Origin: Mermis nigrescens
Lineage: Eukaryota > Nematoda > Enoplea > Mermithida > Mermithidae
NCBI GenBank assembly: GCA_036768485.1
Contig: JAVLUZ010000533.1
Span: 434,001 to 498,000, forward strand
DNA: 64,000 bases
Direction: 5' to 3'
Under the pieces are notes generated by a model. The model had not been told where the DNA came from and ran no database searches. It saw only the letters and a program-made list of their open reading frames with translations. Position numbers and translations under genes: made by a program. Positions 51,600 through 62,697 of the stretch are shown in pieces; positions within the stretch are counted from its first letter, which is position 1; every line of letters starts with the position of its first letter.

Positions 51600-54100
51600 A
51601 GGAAAAGATTAAACTAGACTAAACTAGACATGCTTAAATGGTAAGAAGGACTATAAATATCTGTAATGGGGTCTATAACGTTTTGGCGCTAGCAACTTAT
51701 AAATTATTCTAATTTAATCAATTTTGAAGCAATTTTAAAATAAATGATATATTCAGACAGCAAGTTCTACAAGCTACAGAACAGCATATTGTTCTTCTCG
51801 ATTCGATGAGTATTCATTTGTGTATGACTGAAAAACTGTAGAAATTCAGTGTATTTTTAGATGCATATAATTATCTCACTAAATTCAAAGATATTCTAAA
51901 AGTAATTCATACTATCACGTAGAGAATTGAATATGCTTTCAGAATTTGTATTATACTTTAATCATAAAAGACATGTAAAGAATTAGTAATATTACAAAGA
52001 GTGTGGCACCAAAACGTCCCATTTCGTCTGTAATGAGACCGATATAGAGCTGACAGTAATCAGAAAATGGCTCATCTATCAGTCACGTCATGAACCACCT
52101 GGTAAGACTCAGCGCAAAATGAAGTAAACTTTTGGCGAACAAGTCGCAGAAAGGCTGAGGGTTGGAAAAAACTGCGCAGACTGAAGGGAATTAAGAAACG
52201 GTTGATAATAAGCAAAAATTAATCGAACGGAACGGACCACTTCACCACAGAATCTGAATTTAACAGGTAAGTATTAGGAAGCATCATTTTTAAAATTCTA
52301 AGCGACAAATGCGTTCGACAAAATTCAATTATCGCTTCCTTTAGCGCTCTTTTGCGGGTACTTAGCTGTGGGGATAGGGGTGGGACAAGTCCCCAAAACC
52401 AATTATCCCATAATTTTCGACGGCTTCGCGCCAGATTTATTATTTTTGTATAGTTTGTCTCCGAAAGCTATGTGCCTGCTATTTTGGCTTTAAGATTAGA
52501 TCATAAAAGATCCCTGCTCAAGCTTTTAAACAAGACCATTCCGAAATGCAATTCACGTTTTCAGTATCTAGGTGGCATCTGTCAATATTGCGACAGAAGC
52601 AAACGATTTTTGGCGTGCTTCACTTCACTCACACAATAAAAGCGTTTAAAATTTAAGTGGAATGACGAAATTCTATTTTACAAACAGAAATTTACAATAG
52701 GTTCGAATCGATGGATTCAGCTACATAACACTTATCCGGAATGCGTTTATAGCGTTTTTGTTGTAATTCCCTTTGCACATATACAAAGGCGACATCCAAG
52801 AGACCTTTTATGTACATTCTGTACGTAATAAGTTTTAGTATACTATAATACTAGTAAGATACGGTATGCGTTTTGTAAGCTAAAACTACTTTTTCGGTCT
52901 TTAGTTGTACACTCAAACAATTTTTACATTTTTTGACAATAACAAACGCAAAAATTGATGAATGTGACATGAAACATCTGAAAATTTTGATATTTTTACC
53001 GTCTTAAAATTAAATTTATGGTCTTTATAACGACAGGTAGTTATAAAAACTCAGAAAATTTTGTGATTCTTACCATCTGAAATTGTAGCTTTCTAAAGGC
53101 AAAAAAACCATAAAACTGCCGAACTGGTGACTATGTTCACATCTTTATGTTCAAGTCAAGCCTAAACTTTAACATAAAACAGTGTTTAAAATAGCTAAAT
53201 AAATCAATGCAGAGCAATAAAGTATAATTTGACTCACTGACGCTTTTAGACTCTATGCTGGAGTTAAATGGCGAGAATAAAATAACGAAAATTTTGTTGT
53301 AATATACAAAAAGACGGCTTGCACATCCACAAAAATGTTTGGCGAGTACAAAGAACCGTGGTCTACAACTACAAGTAATATACCCTGCCTTTAACAAAAG
53401 TGATTTAATTTCAGGCCCTGTTCCCTATTTTAGAGAAAATGGACAACTAGCGCGAAATTATGTATCAGTGCGACATTCTTAGAACTGGCCCTAACCAGAC
53501 AATGCAAGTGACGGGAGTTGGCGGGGTACCCCCCAGAAGGATGAAGACAAAAATGTTTCGGAAACCTGAGGTAAAATTGAGACCAAAAAGAGGCACAAAT
53601 AATTTCTTTTGCAAAGTGATTGAAATGGACCAGACACTATCAATCATGATCGTTTTTACGTTATTTGAACGTTTGTGCCATTTTATGTATAACAAAAAAT
53701 CTGTCTGGTTGCTACCTCTCAGAACTGACTTATCCCAGACAGGCCATGCTGCGCATTTATCGTCATACTAATAGATGCGATACATGAACAGTCCAGGGGT
53801 CAGCCCGGTCAAGGGGGTCAACAGGGCCGGAGAGCTTTTTGAGCTAAAATAATCTTTAAAATCGGTATGAATGCTAAAACAGTATCGAAACTTCCTTAGA
53901 TGATACATCTCTGATTGACGTCAAAGCACTCCTACGAGAAAGTGCGATTTTTGTCCGTTTCGGCCTGAATTTTGACTATTGTTCCCCAAAAAAGTTTTCC
54001 ATTTTTCTTTTTGGGGTCTAAACCACCAAACCCATTCCCACACGCACGTCTAGTCACACCGAAGATTAGGATTATCAGCGTTACCTTTACTGGTAGGAAA
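51600..54100. other. Presumed liprin-beta intron; no exon supported
   Basis: AT-rich. ORFs of 60-100 codons on both strands show no family resemblance. A 15-bp window with CAGCATAG acceptor and GTGAGT donor near 53,255 could be a microexon but is probably chance. Confidence 0.4.
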
Positions 54101-54125
54101 TAATCTATATTGTTCGTTTGCTTCG

Positions 54126-54301
54126 CAGGCACGTAGCTGTGGGGGGAATTGGGGGTCCGGACCCCCCATCCAAATTCAGAAAAATCGGAAAAATGGACTT
54201 TTTAAACGTTATTTTGTACTATTTTTGGCCTCTTTGGGCTTAGTCCCCCCAAAAATTGGTGTTGATTCCCCCACAAAATAGGACGGCCAGCTACGTGCCT
54301 G
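54126..54301. mobile_element. 176-bp hAT MITE, CAGGCACGTAGCTG family
   Basis: Ends CAGGCACGTAGCTG and inward CAGGCACGTAGCTGG; TSD TTGCTTCG / TCACTTCG (6 of 8). Opposite orientation to 48,684-48,854. Confidence 0.85.
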
Positions 54302-54859
54302 TCACTTCGCATTGATTCGGAATCCATTCATTCTCCGTCAAGTGCAATGTCAATTCGTGAGAACTCAAAATGTGCTAGGTTTCGACTATTTATTTTTTCT
54401 TATTCATACAGATCTCAATAGTGCATCAACTTCGCGTAAATATTTTCGAACTACAGTGACCAATGACCCTGAGGAATAAATGAGAACCGGATAATCATCA
54501 TTCCTCAAATAATTATACATAACTCGATATTGCTACAAAATAGTAGAAAAACTCAACCAATAATATAAATTGTAATTCACTGTCCGTTTCTCCGATTTGA
54601 AGCCTCTATTGTAAACGCATCTAGCTGAATGGCCATGCAGCAGCAACAAACTAGTAAAGTGACTGAATGGTGAATTGAATATATAATTTTTAGCACTGGA
54701 ATTTTGTCGACGGTCAAAATTACACCGTACACGAAAAATACAACAACGGCCATGAATGGTTTAGAAAACTAACATATGTACATAACTTGCACGCATCTTT
54801 TGAAACTAATTATCCTTTTTAACACATTACTTAAAAATGTAGTCTATCTAGCATACGCG

Positions 54860-55110
54860 AACTCTGCCTCGGACGCTACTTTGAATAAGTGCTTCGAATT
54901 CGATCAAAAGGAGCGAATTATAATAGAACAAGACTTTTAAACACCGATTTAATATTTACAAATTTTATATGTAAATTTGAAGCCGAATTTTCTGGCCTAA
55001 CGCGCTCAACTGGCGTATCCCGTTTGATTTCTGGCGCCATACGAATGAAAATTTTCTGGCCCACGAGTGCGACTCACAAGTACGACTAATTTTTGCTTAA
55101 TTGCCCGAGA
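54860..55110 (-). other. Possible exon or old repeat, unresolved
   Basis: Minus-strand frames are open for 30-45 codons with a good acceptor (AAAAATTAG, about 55,090) and a GTAAAT donor near 54,970, but frame and phase do not agree with liprin-beta exons. A direct repeat (TTTTCTGGC) is present. No function proposed. Confidence 0.2.
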
Positions 55111-56115
55111 AAATGATCCTTATTGCAGAGAAGACGACAAGACTGGCGTGAAATTCAGAAATTATGATATTACTCACAGAGATTATAACATGCTTTTATC
55201 ATCTAAATGAACGTGTGATCATGTTGCTTTACTTTTTTAGAATATCTACCTTTTTATAGGAAAAAATTGAATTGGGTTTTAAATACGTCCGATTCGCAAA
55301 TGCCAATATTTGACCATTGGAATAAATAGTTTTTAATGAATGAAATACGTTTATTCAGTGGTCTGATACTGTCAAAGTTTTTAAAATTTTTATTGAGTTG
55401 ATCTAGTCAGATGCCTGGCCAAAACTTTTCTCACAGTAACTCCCTAAATCGCCCAGCAGTATTCCAAATCCGGTAACCCAAGAAAGCTTTAGTAACTCCT
55501 CATACCAACATAATGTTGCTTATATGACCTTTGTGACTAGAGAAGCAGCAGGTGTAAAGAAGCCGGGATAAAAATTTATCCGGATAAGATCAGAAAAATT
55601 AGCCAGTTCCGCAAAAATGAATCATGTGCCTTATCTTTTATATATTTTATGTGTGCAGATTCGCCGCACGATTTATAAAGATAGCCTAAGGAATCAATGG
55701 TCGCTAATCACTGTTCACTGCCACGCTAATTAATAGTTTAAAACTTTTAAATTTCCTTACACTCAGTGCTCCTCAATACTATGTGTTTCAGAAGGGTTGG
55801 GATTTTTGATGCCCCCAAAATAGCTGCTGATTCACGCAGAGCTGCTAAACTTCTCGAAATTTTCAGCCTTCAATGAGAGCAATTCAAAAATATAAGAATT
55901 TTTGAAAATTTTCAACGGTTTTACATTCTAGAAAGAAGATCCGTCGTCAAAAACATCAAAAAATGACCTGCATTTATCGTTTCCAAGTTCGAAAATTCGG
56001 AAAGAAAATTTTGTGGCCGGACTCTCAGCATTCTCACCATTTACAAGTACAGTGTGGGGATTCTGGGGGGTCCGGCCAAAAGATTTTTAAACAGTGCCTT
56101 TAACGATGGGTACAC

Positions 56116-56684
56116 TGGGTACGATTAGTACGATGGTCACTCAACTACGTCTGCCCTGCTTCAACTTGACCTCAGCAATCTTACAAGGATTCAACTGCCC
56201 TAAACCAGCTAAAAGAACGATTGCTGAATCTCTAGACCTCAGTAAAGCCTTCGACTCGGTTGACCACACGACGTTATTCAAGATCTTGGCGGACTCCACG
56301 CTGCCTGGTTGGACTTGTCGCTGGTTGGTGGCATATTTACGCGGAAGAGAAGCCAAACGTCAGTTTAGAAACTCATCGTCAAGTTACGTAATCACCAGAA
56401 TGGGTGTGCCTCAAGGTTCGGTGATCTCACCAGCTCTGTTTAATGCTTACGTTCGTGAGCTTCCACGGCCACCACCACACACTCATATCGTATCATACGC
56501 TGACGACATTACCATCTTCACCAGCGACTCGAACGCGAAAACGATGGAAACAAACTTGAACAACTATCTGACCGACATTTCCTCATTTTCTGAGCAGCGC
56601 CATCTCACAATCTCGACGGAAAAATCTACTTGTACGTTGTTTACTCCCAAGACACGCCAACACTCGCTGGAACACTTTTATTAA
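56116..56684 (+). pseudogene. Reverse transcriptase fragment
   Basis: Open from the insertion junction to a stop at about 56,684; palm-domain motifs as described for the element. The upstream ATG at 56,094 belongs to the host repeat, not the LINE. Confidence 0.85.
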
Positions 56685-57641
56685 TAACGATCGACTTCAA
56701 ACCGTTAAGAACCCTAAAATTCTTGGGGTTCTCTTCGACCCAAGTCTTTGTTTCAATTAACACGTCGAAGCGCTGAAATCTCGTATTCAGAAACGAAACA
56801 ACATCATCAAAGCTTTAGCTGGTCGATCATGGGCTCTAACAAAGAAACATTGCTCCTTACTTACAAGGCGACCTGTAGATCGGTTCTTAATTATGCGGCA
56901 CCAGTTTGGACGCCAACACTAACGTCCTCAAATCTTGCCAAACTCCAAATCTGCCAGAACTGTTACCGCACTCAGAACTGTTACCGGCTGCCTTCAAAGG
57001 TCGCCGATTGACCACCTGCACAGTGAAACGCGTATGTTGATGGTCCCAGTCCACAATCGACTTTTGACAGACCAGTTCTACGCGTCTTGCCTCCACGACC
57101 AACATCCGTGCAGGCAACTTTTGGTTGTCCAGGGCCACCTACACGGCGGCAACGGAACTTTCGGCTGAAAAACAAACTCAAAATGTATTCGAACGACAGA
57201 GTCAAACCGCACCTCAAAACTACGCCTTCAACAGCTTCACTGCAACAACAACTGCAAAAGCTCCATCAGGATGCTATCCAGACCTGTCGCCTTCGTTTCA
57301 TTCAACGCAACTCACTAATAAACCGACGCCCTCCCAACATCTCCCTGCGAGAGAAATCGCTGCCTCGCCGGACAAGATCCACCTTAGCCCAACTTAGATG
57401 CGGCTACAGCTACATCCTGGCGTCCACGCGCAGCAAACTCGACTCTAGCGGCCTCACACCTGACACCTGCCCACGTTGTTTGGCGGCAACAGAAGATACA
57501 CGACACCTCTTCGACTGTCCACCCCGACCAACACAAGCCCGTGTCAGTGACCTATGGAAAAGAGCCACAGTTGGTAGCGGCCTCTCTGAACCTTCGATCG
57601 ATCGATGGATGTCAACATGTGTCGGCCATTACAACAACAAC
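56116..57641 (+). mobile_element. 5'-truncated non-LTR retrotransposon (Jockey/CR1-like)
   Basis: 1,526 bp flanked by a 10-bp TSD ATGGGTACAC (56,106-56,115 and 57,642-57,651), ending in an ACAACAACAAC tail rather than poly-A. Reverse transcriptase motifs in frame from 56,116: DLSKAFDSVDHTTLFKIL, GVPQGSVISPALFNAYV and YADDITIF with the catalytic DD. Then a stop or frameshift near 56,683, further RT/thumb remnants (KILGVLFDPSLCFN), and a C-terminal CPRC...HLFDCP zinc-like motif (about 57,468-57,520). At least three frame breaks, so inactive. Endonuclease part absent through 5' truncation. Confidence 0.92.
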
Positions 57642-57749
57642 ATGGGTACACGTCGGAAACACTTTTTACGTTACGGACAATGCTTATTCTTCCTAAAACA
57701 TAAAAACATAAAAATCTTGAAAAAACTTGGAAAGAATCGAATAAATTAA
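57087..57749 (+). pseudogene. LINE C-terminal region with CCHC-like motif
   Basis: RRTRSTLAQLRCGYSYILAS then CPRCLAATEDTRHLFDCP and VSDLWKRA: the usual tail of Jockey-type ORF2. The last 36 codons run past the element's end into the flanking repeat. Confidence 0.85.
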
Positions 57750-58069
57750 ACAAAATATAGTCAAAAAAGGCGTATACGGTACGAAGCGCCAAAAATTTGA
57801 GACTTTGAGACAAAAATGAACTAAAATGCATAAAAAGGCACACTTTTTACCACTTTTACGAAAAATCGACAATGCCGGCGGGGGGTCGCACAGCCATTTT
57901 GCAGGGGTCAGCAGCCATTCTGGGGGTCAAAGCTCCCAACCCCTCCCCCAAGATCACGTATGATTCTCATTCTGGACATGTCTGCTGGCTTGTAAAAAGA
58001 GGTCAAAGGCCAAACCTCTGAGAAAATAAAATGCTTTGTTATTTACCAAGCCGAGGAAACGAGGCAGAC

Positions 58070-58626
58070 TCAGTGACGACGAAGGCGCCGCGACGGCCTT
58101 TTCGACGACGAAGACGACGGGGCGAGCTGATCAAGTTCGTAAGCCAGCTGCTTGGCGGCGCTGCTGACGGTTGCCGCCCGCGATGACGCCGTTGTCTGCG
58201 TTGACGACGATGACGATGAAGCGCGACCGCCGCTCAAAGGCGAAATGTTAATTGCCGGCGGCGGCAACGACGACGACGTTGCCGCCGCTATTTCGCCCAA
58301 ATCCACAACGACGCGCTTTGCGGCATGGTCGAAGATGACGTCATCCCGGTGATCCGTCGTCGCCGCCGCTATGCCGATGACGTCATCGATCGGACGTCTC
58401 GCTAATCTGGAGCGTGCGTCGACGATGACGTCATTCCGGCGATCAGGAGTCGCTTTTTCGACAACCTTGTCGACCGGACGTCTCGCTGATTCGGAACTTC
58501 CGTCGAAGGTGACGTCACTCCGGCGATGCGTCGACGTCGTCGCCTTTTCGATGACGTCATTGGTCGGGCGTCTCTCTAATCCGGAGCTCGTTGAAAAAAA
58601 ACTGCTGGACGGCGAAGACTTTGACA
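58070..58626 (-). CDS. GC-rich repetitive exon, unassigned (perhaps liprin-beta linker or upstream gene)
   Basis: Acceptor TTTGCGTTAAG; frame open for 185 codons to TGA at 58,070. Ser-rich start, then three to four imperfect repeats of about 28 residues with the pattern ARRPxDxVIxxA...RRxDVI, then a Ser-rich tail ending KRPSRRLRRH. Strong CpG content contrasts with its AT-rich surroundings. A good donor (CTTG|GTAAAT) lies just past the stop but in the wrong frame. The 60.2-60.5 kb candidate exon ends in compatible phase and carries the same RHDVI motif, so the two probably belong together. Confidence 0.55.
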
Positions 58627-58724
58627 CTTAACGCAAAGCGTATGCATAAGTTAGCTTGCATCTTAGCAAATCGATTCACGCATTTTGCAATGCGCGCATA
58701 ATATGAACGTCATACGTGTATCAG

Positions 58725-58925
58725 GGGATAGGGGATCCCTCACTCAAAGTTGATCGTCCCCCCTATCCCCAAAGCCAGGAATTTTCGACTCCCCATTCCG
58801 ATTTTTCGGGAAAAAAATGAATTTTTTGGCCGTTTTCATGTGTTTTTTGGCCATTTTTGGCAATCCTCGCCCTAAAAATGGCTGCGGACTCTCAACCAAA
58901 ATTTCGAGCCTTTACAAGTATGTGT
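58725..58925. mobile_element. MITE of TACATGTA-flanked family
   Basis: Begins near TACGTGTATCAGGGGATAGG, has CAAAGTTGATCGTCCCCC, ends CGAGCCTTTACAAGTATG. About 200 bp; flanks TACGTGTA / TACAAGTA. Confidence 0.55.
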
Positions 58926-59126
58926 GCGTAGATAAGTTTGGTTTCATATGTATTTGTGACACAAATACAATAGGTCATCAAGCATGATAATCGTAGATAA
59001 GAAAGAAAACGGTGTATGAAAAGTCAACGCATCACTTAAAGTCGTAAATACGAAAAGGAAATGGAAATTATACGGGCGGAAGGGCGCTTCTACATATATT
59101 GCCGTATTCTTTAATAGAAGACTTAC

Positions 59127-59231
59127 CATATCATAATAAGTCCTAAAATGAAGTTCCTTCAAGAAAGGAAATTGTTGCCTTGGCAAATACATTTCTATCG
59201 TTTCTTCACGAGGTTTAAAAAATGACAATCT
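59127..59231 (-). CDS. Candidate 35-codon exon, unassigned
   Basis: Acceptor CAATTTTTTAAG and an ideal donor ATG|GTAAGT, phase 0 both ends. Encodes PREETIEMYLPRQQFPFLKE and FRTYYDM. Splice signals and composition look genuine, but its phases do not fit between the 60.4 and 58.6 kb candidates, so it may be alternative or part of another gene. Confidence 0.4.
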
Positions 59232-59389
59232 CTTAAAAAATTGATATTTCTTGGGTCAATCAACTTCATGATTTTTTTCGCGGTTTCATACTCTCTCACA
59301 ATTATTTTTCTCATTTTCTGCTCCTCCGTGTTCAGTATTTTTCACTGACGCATTACGCCGTTCGAATTGGCTCATACAAAGTCTACTGG

Positions 59390-59967
59390 CAGGCGAGGAA
59401 TTAAGAGGGGCGGGGGGCGACCGCCCCCCATTAGCCAAAAATATTTGACGAGATAAAGAATGGATATGCAATTTGCAAATATTTTTGGCTGTCAGTGACC
59501 ATAATTTCACACATTTTTCCGGCGCTACGCTCCGGATGATATCTATTAATGACATTTATTAACTTTCTTGGTGACCTGGAAGCCATTTTCTGTTCTATTT
59601 TGCATAGGTTTCTTCTATTTTCAATTGAAAATTTCGATGTTTCGCATCAAATTCTATAAAAACATCAAGCAGTAAATCATGCTTCTAGACGTTTATCCGC
59701 CTTAATTTCACAAATTTTCCGGCGCTACGCGCCGAATTTTTTTAAAAGTCAAAGAAATTTAATGACTTTTCCGCACAAAATTTTCGAAAATTTCAAAATT
59801 TTTCGAAAAATATTGCGTCAAACGTGATTTTATGTAAGAGTATACAATGTAAAACACCGAAAAAACGCTATTTCGCGCGTTAAGGGCAAATTTTCGGACC
59901 CATTTTTGACTGTTTTTGGAAAAGTTGGGATACCGCCCCCCTTAGGAAAATCCTAGATCCGCCACTG
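59390..59967. mobile_element. Non-autonomous hAT element, CAGTGGCGGATC family
   Basis: 578 bp with perfect TSD TCTACTGG (59,382-59,389 and 59,968-59,975). Left end CAGGCGAGGAATTAAGAGG, right end inward CAGTGGCGGATCTAGG. GC hairpins near 59,520 and at 59,719-59,734. Reverse orientation of 4,895-5,462. Confidence 0.92.
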
Positions 59968-60225
59968 TCTACTGGAGTCATTTCACGTTGAACAAATCAA
60001 GGCACGGCGAACATTGAATGACAAATAATAACTAACTGATTTGAATAAATATTGCTAAACTCGGTAAACCGTGGAAGAATTCAGCAATATATGATGAAAA
60101 ATTATTAGAATTATCACCGCACTGTACAATTCACAGCGTATCAAACGGAAAACGAATGCCCTTGAAAAAGGATCTCAGTGTACTTCTGCATGAATTAATT
60201 GAATAAATCGATATAATTTGTATAC

Positions 60226-60457
60226 CATAGTGCTCCGAGGAATTTCGAATTGAATTAGTTGTCATAACATTCCTGGAACCGTCATCAGGAAGCAGCTGTG
60301 GATTAGGCAATGCTGGCTTTATGATGACGTCATGACGCGCAGATGGATGGCTGCCAGAGACTTGAGGGTTAAACGGTGACGTTACATTAAAGCCATCGTT
60401 AGGATGGTAAGACGATGGTAATTCCGGGTAGGCTGGCAAGCGCGTGGCATGAGAAGA
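60226..60457 (-). CDS. Candidate exon, Pro/Ser-rich, unassigned
   Basis: Possible acceptor TTTTGTTAAG, donor CACTATG|GTATAC, 232 bp, phase 0 in and phase 1 out. It contains PAYPELPSSYHPNDGFNVTS and SARHDVIIKPALPNPQLLP. The DVI motif is shared with the 58-kb exon, which accepts phase 1. The acceptor is weak and could instead be TTGCCAG at about 60,436. Confidence 0.45.
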
Positions 60458-60725
60458 CTTAACAAAACGTCCACTCCATTTGAACGATGTCCATACATGC
60501 ACACTGGGAGTATGGGGTATCCTCTAACAGGACTTTGGAAACGCATGCCCCTCCCTCAGACCATTTCCCGATCAAAACCCACTGCTCGAACTGTTAAAAC
60601 GTGCCAAACGATGTCTAACAATAAGATTTAAAGTGCATGTACTTATTTTTAGAGCAGTAGACAGTTCAGTTCATTTAAGCAAACACTTTTCTTCCATTAT
60701 ACCGCGCACATTAGATGGTCCAAGT

Positions 60726-61961
60726 CATGGATTTTTTTAACGCCGAACAAAGGAAAGCAGTCCTGCGCCAACGAAAAAATTTGGGCATTAGCGCCATGCG
60801 CAAATGCTTTTTTAATGAAAACATAAGTTTATGGCATTTTTAAAGCATTTTTCAAGAAAACTTCAGAAAATTCTCGGCGCCCAAATGTGTTGAAAATGTA
60901 TTATTTTTTGTTTTTCTGCCGCTGGTCCTTTGATTCATCATCAACAAACTCCTGCGTAGCTTTGCTAAAATGTTAGCACTGTAATTTGGAATTCTATACA
61001 TTTTTCCGTTCTTTCCCCTTAGTTCTTCTGAAAACTTAAGATCGATTTTGCTCTTAACTTTTTATTTCAGCTTAGCGCTTATTACCTGATTGCATCTGCA
61101 AGCACATAAGACGTTCCATTGTGCACAAAAACCGATTTATCATTGATTACAAACGGTTTTAATCAAAATTGATAGCAGCATGAAAGCTTTGCATCAGATA
61201 ATTTAAGCTTGAAGCAAAGAATAGTTTTTGGTGCATGCAATGTAATAAATCACACCTCGACATGCAGGAAAGTCCATGTCCAGGTACCCCGCCTGAGATG
61301 AACAGGCACGTAGCTGGCCGTCCCATTTTGGGGGGACCAACACCAATTTTGGGGGGTCCTGGGTCCAAAAAGACCAAAAATAGCACAAAATAACGTTTAA
61401 AAAGTCATATTTTTCCGGTTTTTTTCTAATTTTGGAGGGTCCGGACGCCCCATTCCCCCCAGAGCTACGTGCCTGGAGATGAAGTTAAAAACTCGTACTG
61501 CGTTTAATAGAGCGTGAAATTTGATTTTAACAATGTTTCAACTAGAATAGGGATACCAGAATTTTCCGACGCTTTGCGTCAACTTAATTATCTTTGTTTT
61601 ATGTTTGCCTCGTAAAAAGCCTTATATCTCAAAAGATTAAGTCTAAATTCGTGCACAAAGATAGATTACGCAATTGATCAGAGTCAATCATGAATGGACT
61701 GGATGGTGAGAAATCAGCCGTGTTGATAACTTGAACAGTCGATTTTTTGTACGAGTCGAAAAACATAAAAAATGTTTTTCGAAAATTTTCTTCACCATGT
61801 CGTAGAGCTCGCCGAGAAACGCACAAAACTATAATTATTTTGGCCTTCCTCTTAATAGAAACATTTTTTGTGCGCTAATGAGAGGCCTCTTGCGCAAATG
61901 CTCTGTCCCGGTCATTAGCGGCCAGCGGCCGAAATGGGGATGGCGCTAAAAAAAATCCCTG
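60726..61961. mobile_element. hAT element, CATGGATTTTTTTAACGCC ends
   Basis: 1,236 bp. Ends CATGGATTTTTTTAACGCC and inward CAGGGATTTTTTTTAGCGCC. TSD GTCCAAGT at left (60,718-60,725); the right copy GTCCAAG is split by the next insertion. A fragment of the same right end is seen at 47,030-47,100. Confidence 0.75.
61303..61475. mobile_element. 173-bp hAT MITE, CAGGCACGTAGCTG family
   Basis: Perfect TSD GAGATGAA (61,295-61,302 and 61,476-61,483). Ends CAGGCACGTAGCTGG and inward CAGGCACGTAGCTCTGG. Confidence 0.93.
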
Positions 61962-61968
61962 GTCCAAG

Positions 61969-62697
61969 CACGGTTTTTTTTGTATTCGGCAAAGATTTTT
62001 CCCGATGTACAAAGACTTTTCGGGACCGTCTTTGTACATGTACAAAGATTTTTGGGAAGACAAAAATTGCAAAAAAAGGCCGAAATGAGTAATTGTGTGT
62101 TCTATATATCTTTATAATGGCAGAAATTGCATTTCAAAAGTAAAAATGTCAAATTTTTCGGCGCTTCGCGCCGTTTTAAGACGATTCTTAGTGATTTTTG
62201 CCCTTAGAGACCCAGAAATTAGCTAAAACACACTACGAAAAGTCGAAGAACTCTGTTTTTACGACACTAAAATCGCTGCTGTACCATATTATAGTACCCA
62301 AAAATTTTGTTTGTACAAAATGTACAAAGATTTTCAGGAAGACAAAAACTGTAAAAAGGTGTAAAATTCCCAAAATTTTCGAGCGCCGAACTGATAAATT
62401 ATTTGTCCTATATATATATATATCTTTAAAATGGCAGAATTTGCATTTAGAATGGAAAAATGTCAATATTTTTCGGCGCTTCGCGCCGTTTTCAGATAAT
62501 TTTTAGTAATTTTTGGCGTCAGAAACCCAGAAATTAGCTAAAATACACTACCAAAGATCGAAAACCTGTTTTACCACACTAAAATCGCTACTGTACTATA
62601 TTTTAGTACACAAAAATTTGCATGTACAAAATGTACAAAGACTTTTGGGGACCATCTTTGTACATGTACAAACGGACCTTGTACAAAAAAAACACTG
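61969..62697. mobile_element. Non-autonomous hAT element, CAGTGTTTTTTTTGTAC family, with internal duplication
   Basis: 729 bp with perfect TSD GGTCCAAG (61,961-61,968 and 62,698-62,705). Ends CACGGTTTTTTTTGTATTC and inward CAGTGTTTTTTTTGTAC. An interior segment of about 300 bp is present twice (about 62,040-62,335 and 62,336-62,640), each with a GC hairpin (62,159-62,173; 62,474-62,488), explaining its length against the 450-bp copy at 5.6 kb. Confidence 0.92.

Larger units (their letters stand above)
56050..57962. repeat. Copy of GAAACGCC/AACGATG repeat, split by a LINE
   Basis: Left part (56,050-56,115) starts ACAGTGTGGGGATTCTGG and includes AACGATGGGTACAC. The right part (57,642-57,962) resumes with the duplicated target, then ATATAGTCAAAAAAGGCG and CCCAAGATCACGTATG, collinear with the 46.3-kb copy. 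Confidence 0.7.

Noticed and set aside
53465..53771. Overlapping plus and minus ORFs of 76-103 codons
   Set aside because: Within presumed intron or repeat sequence; neither has splice context or family similarity.
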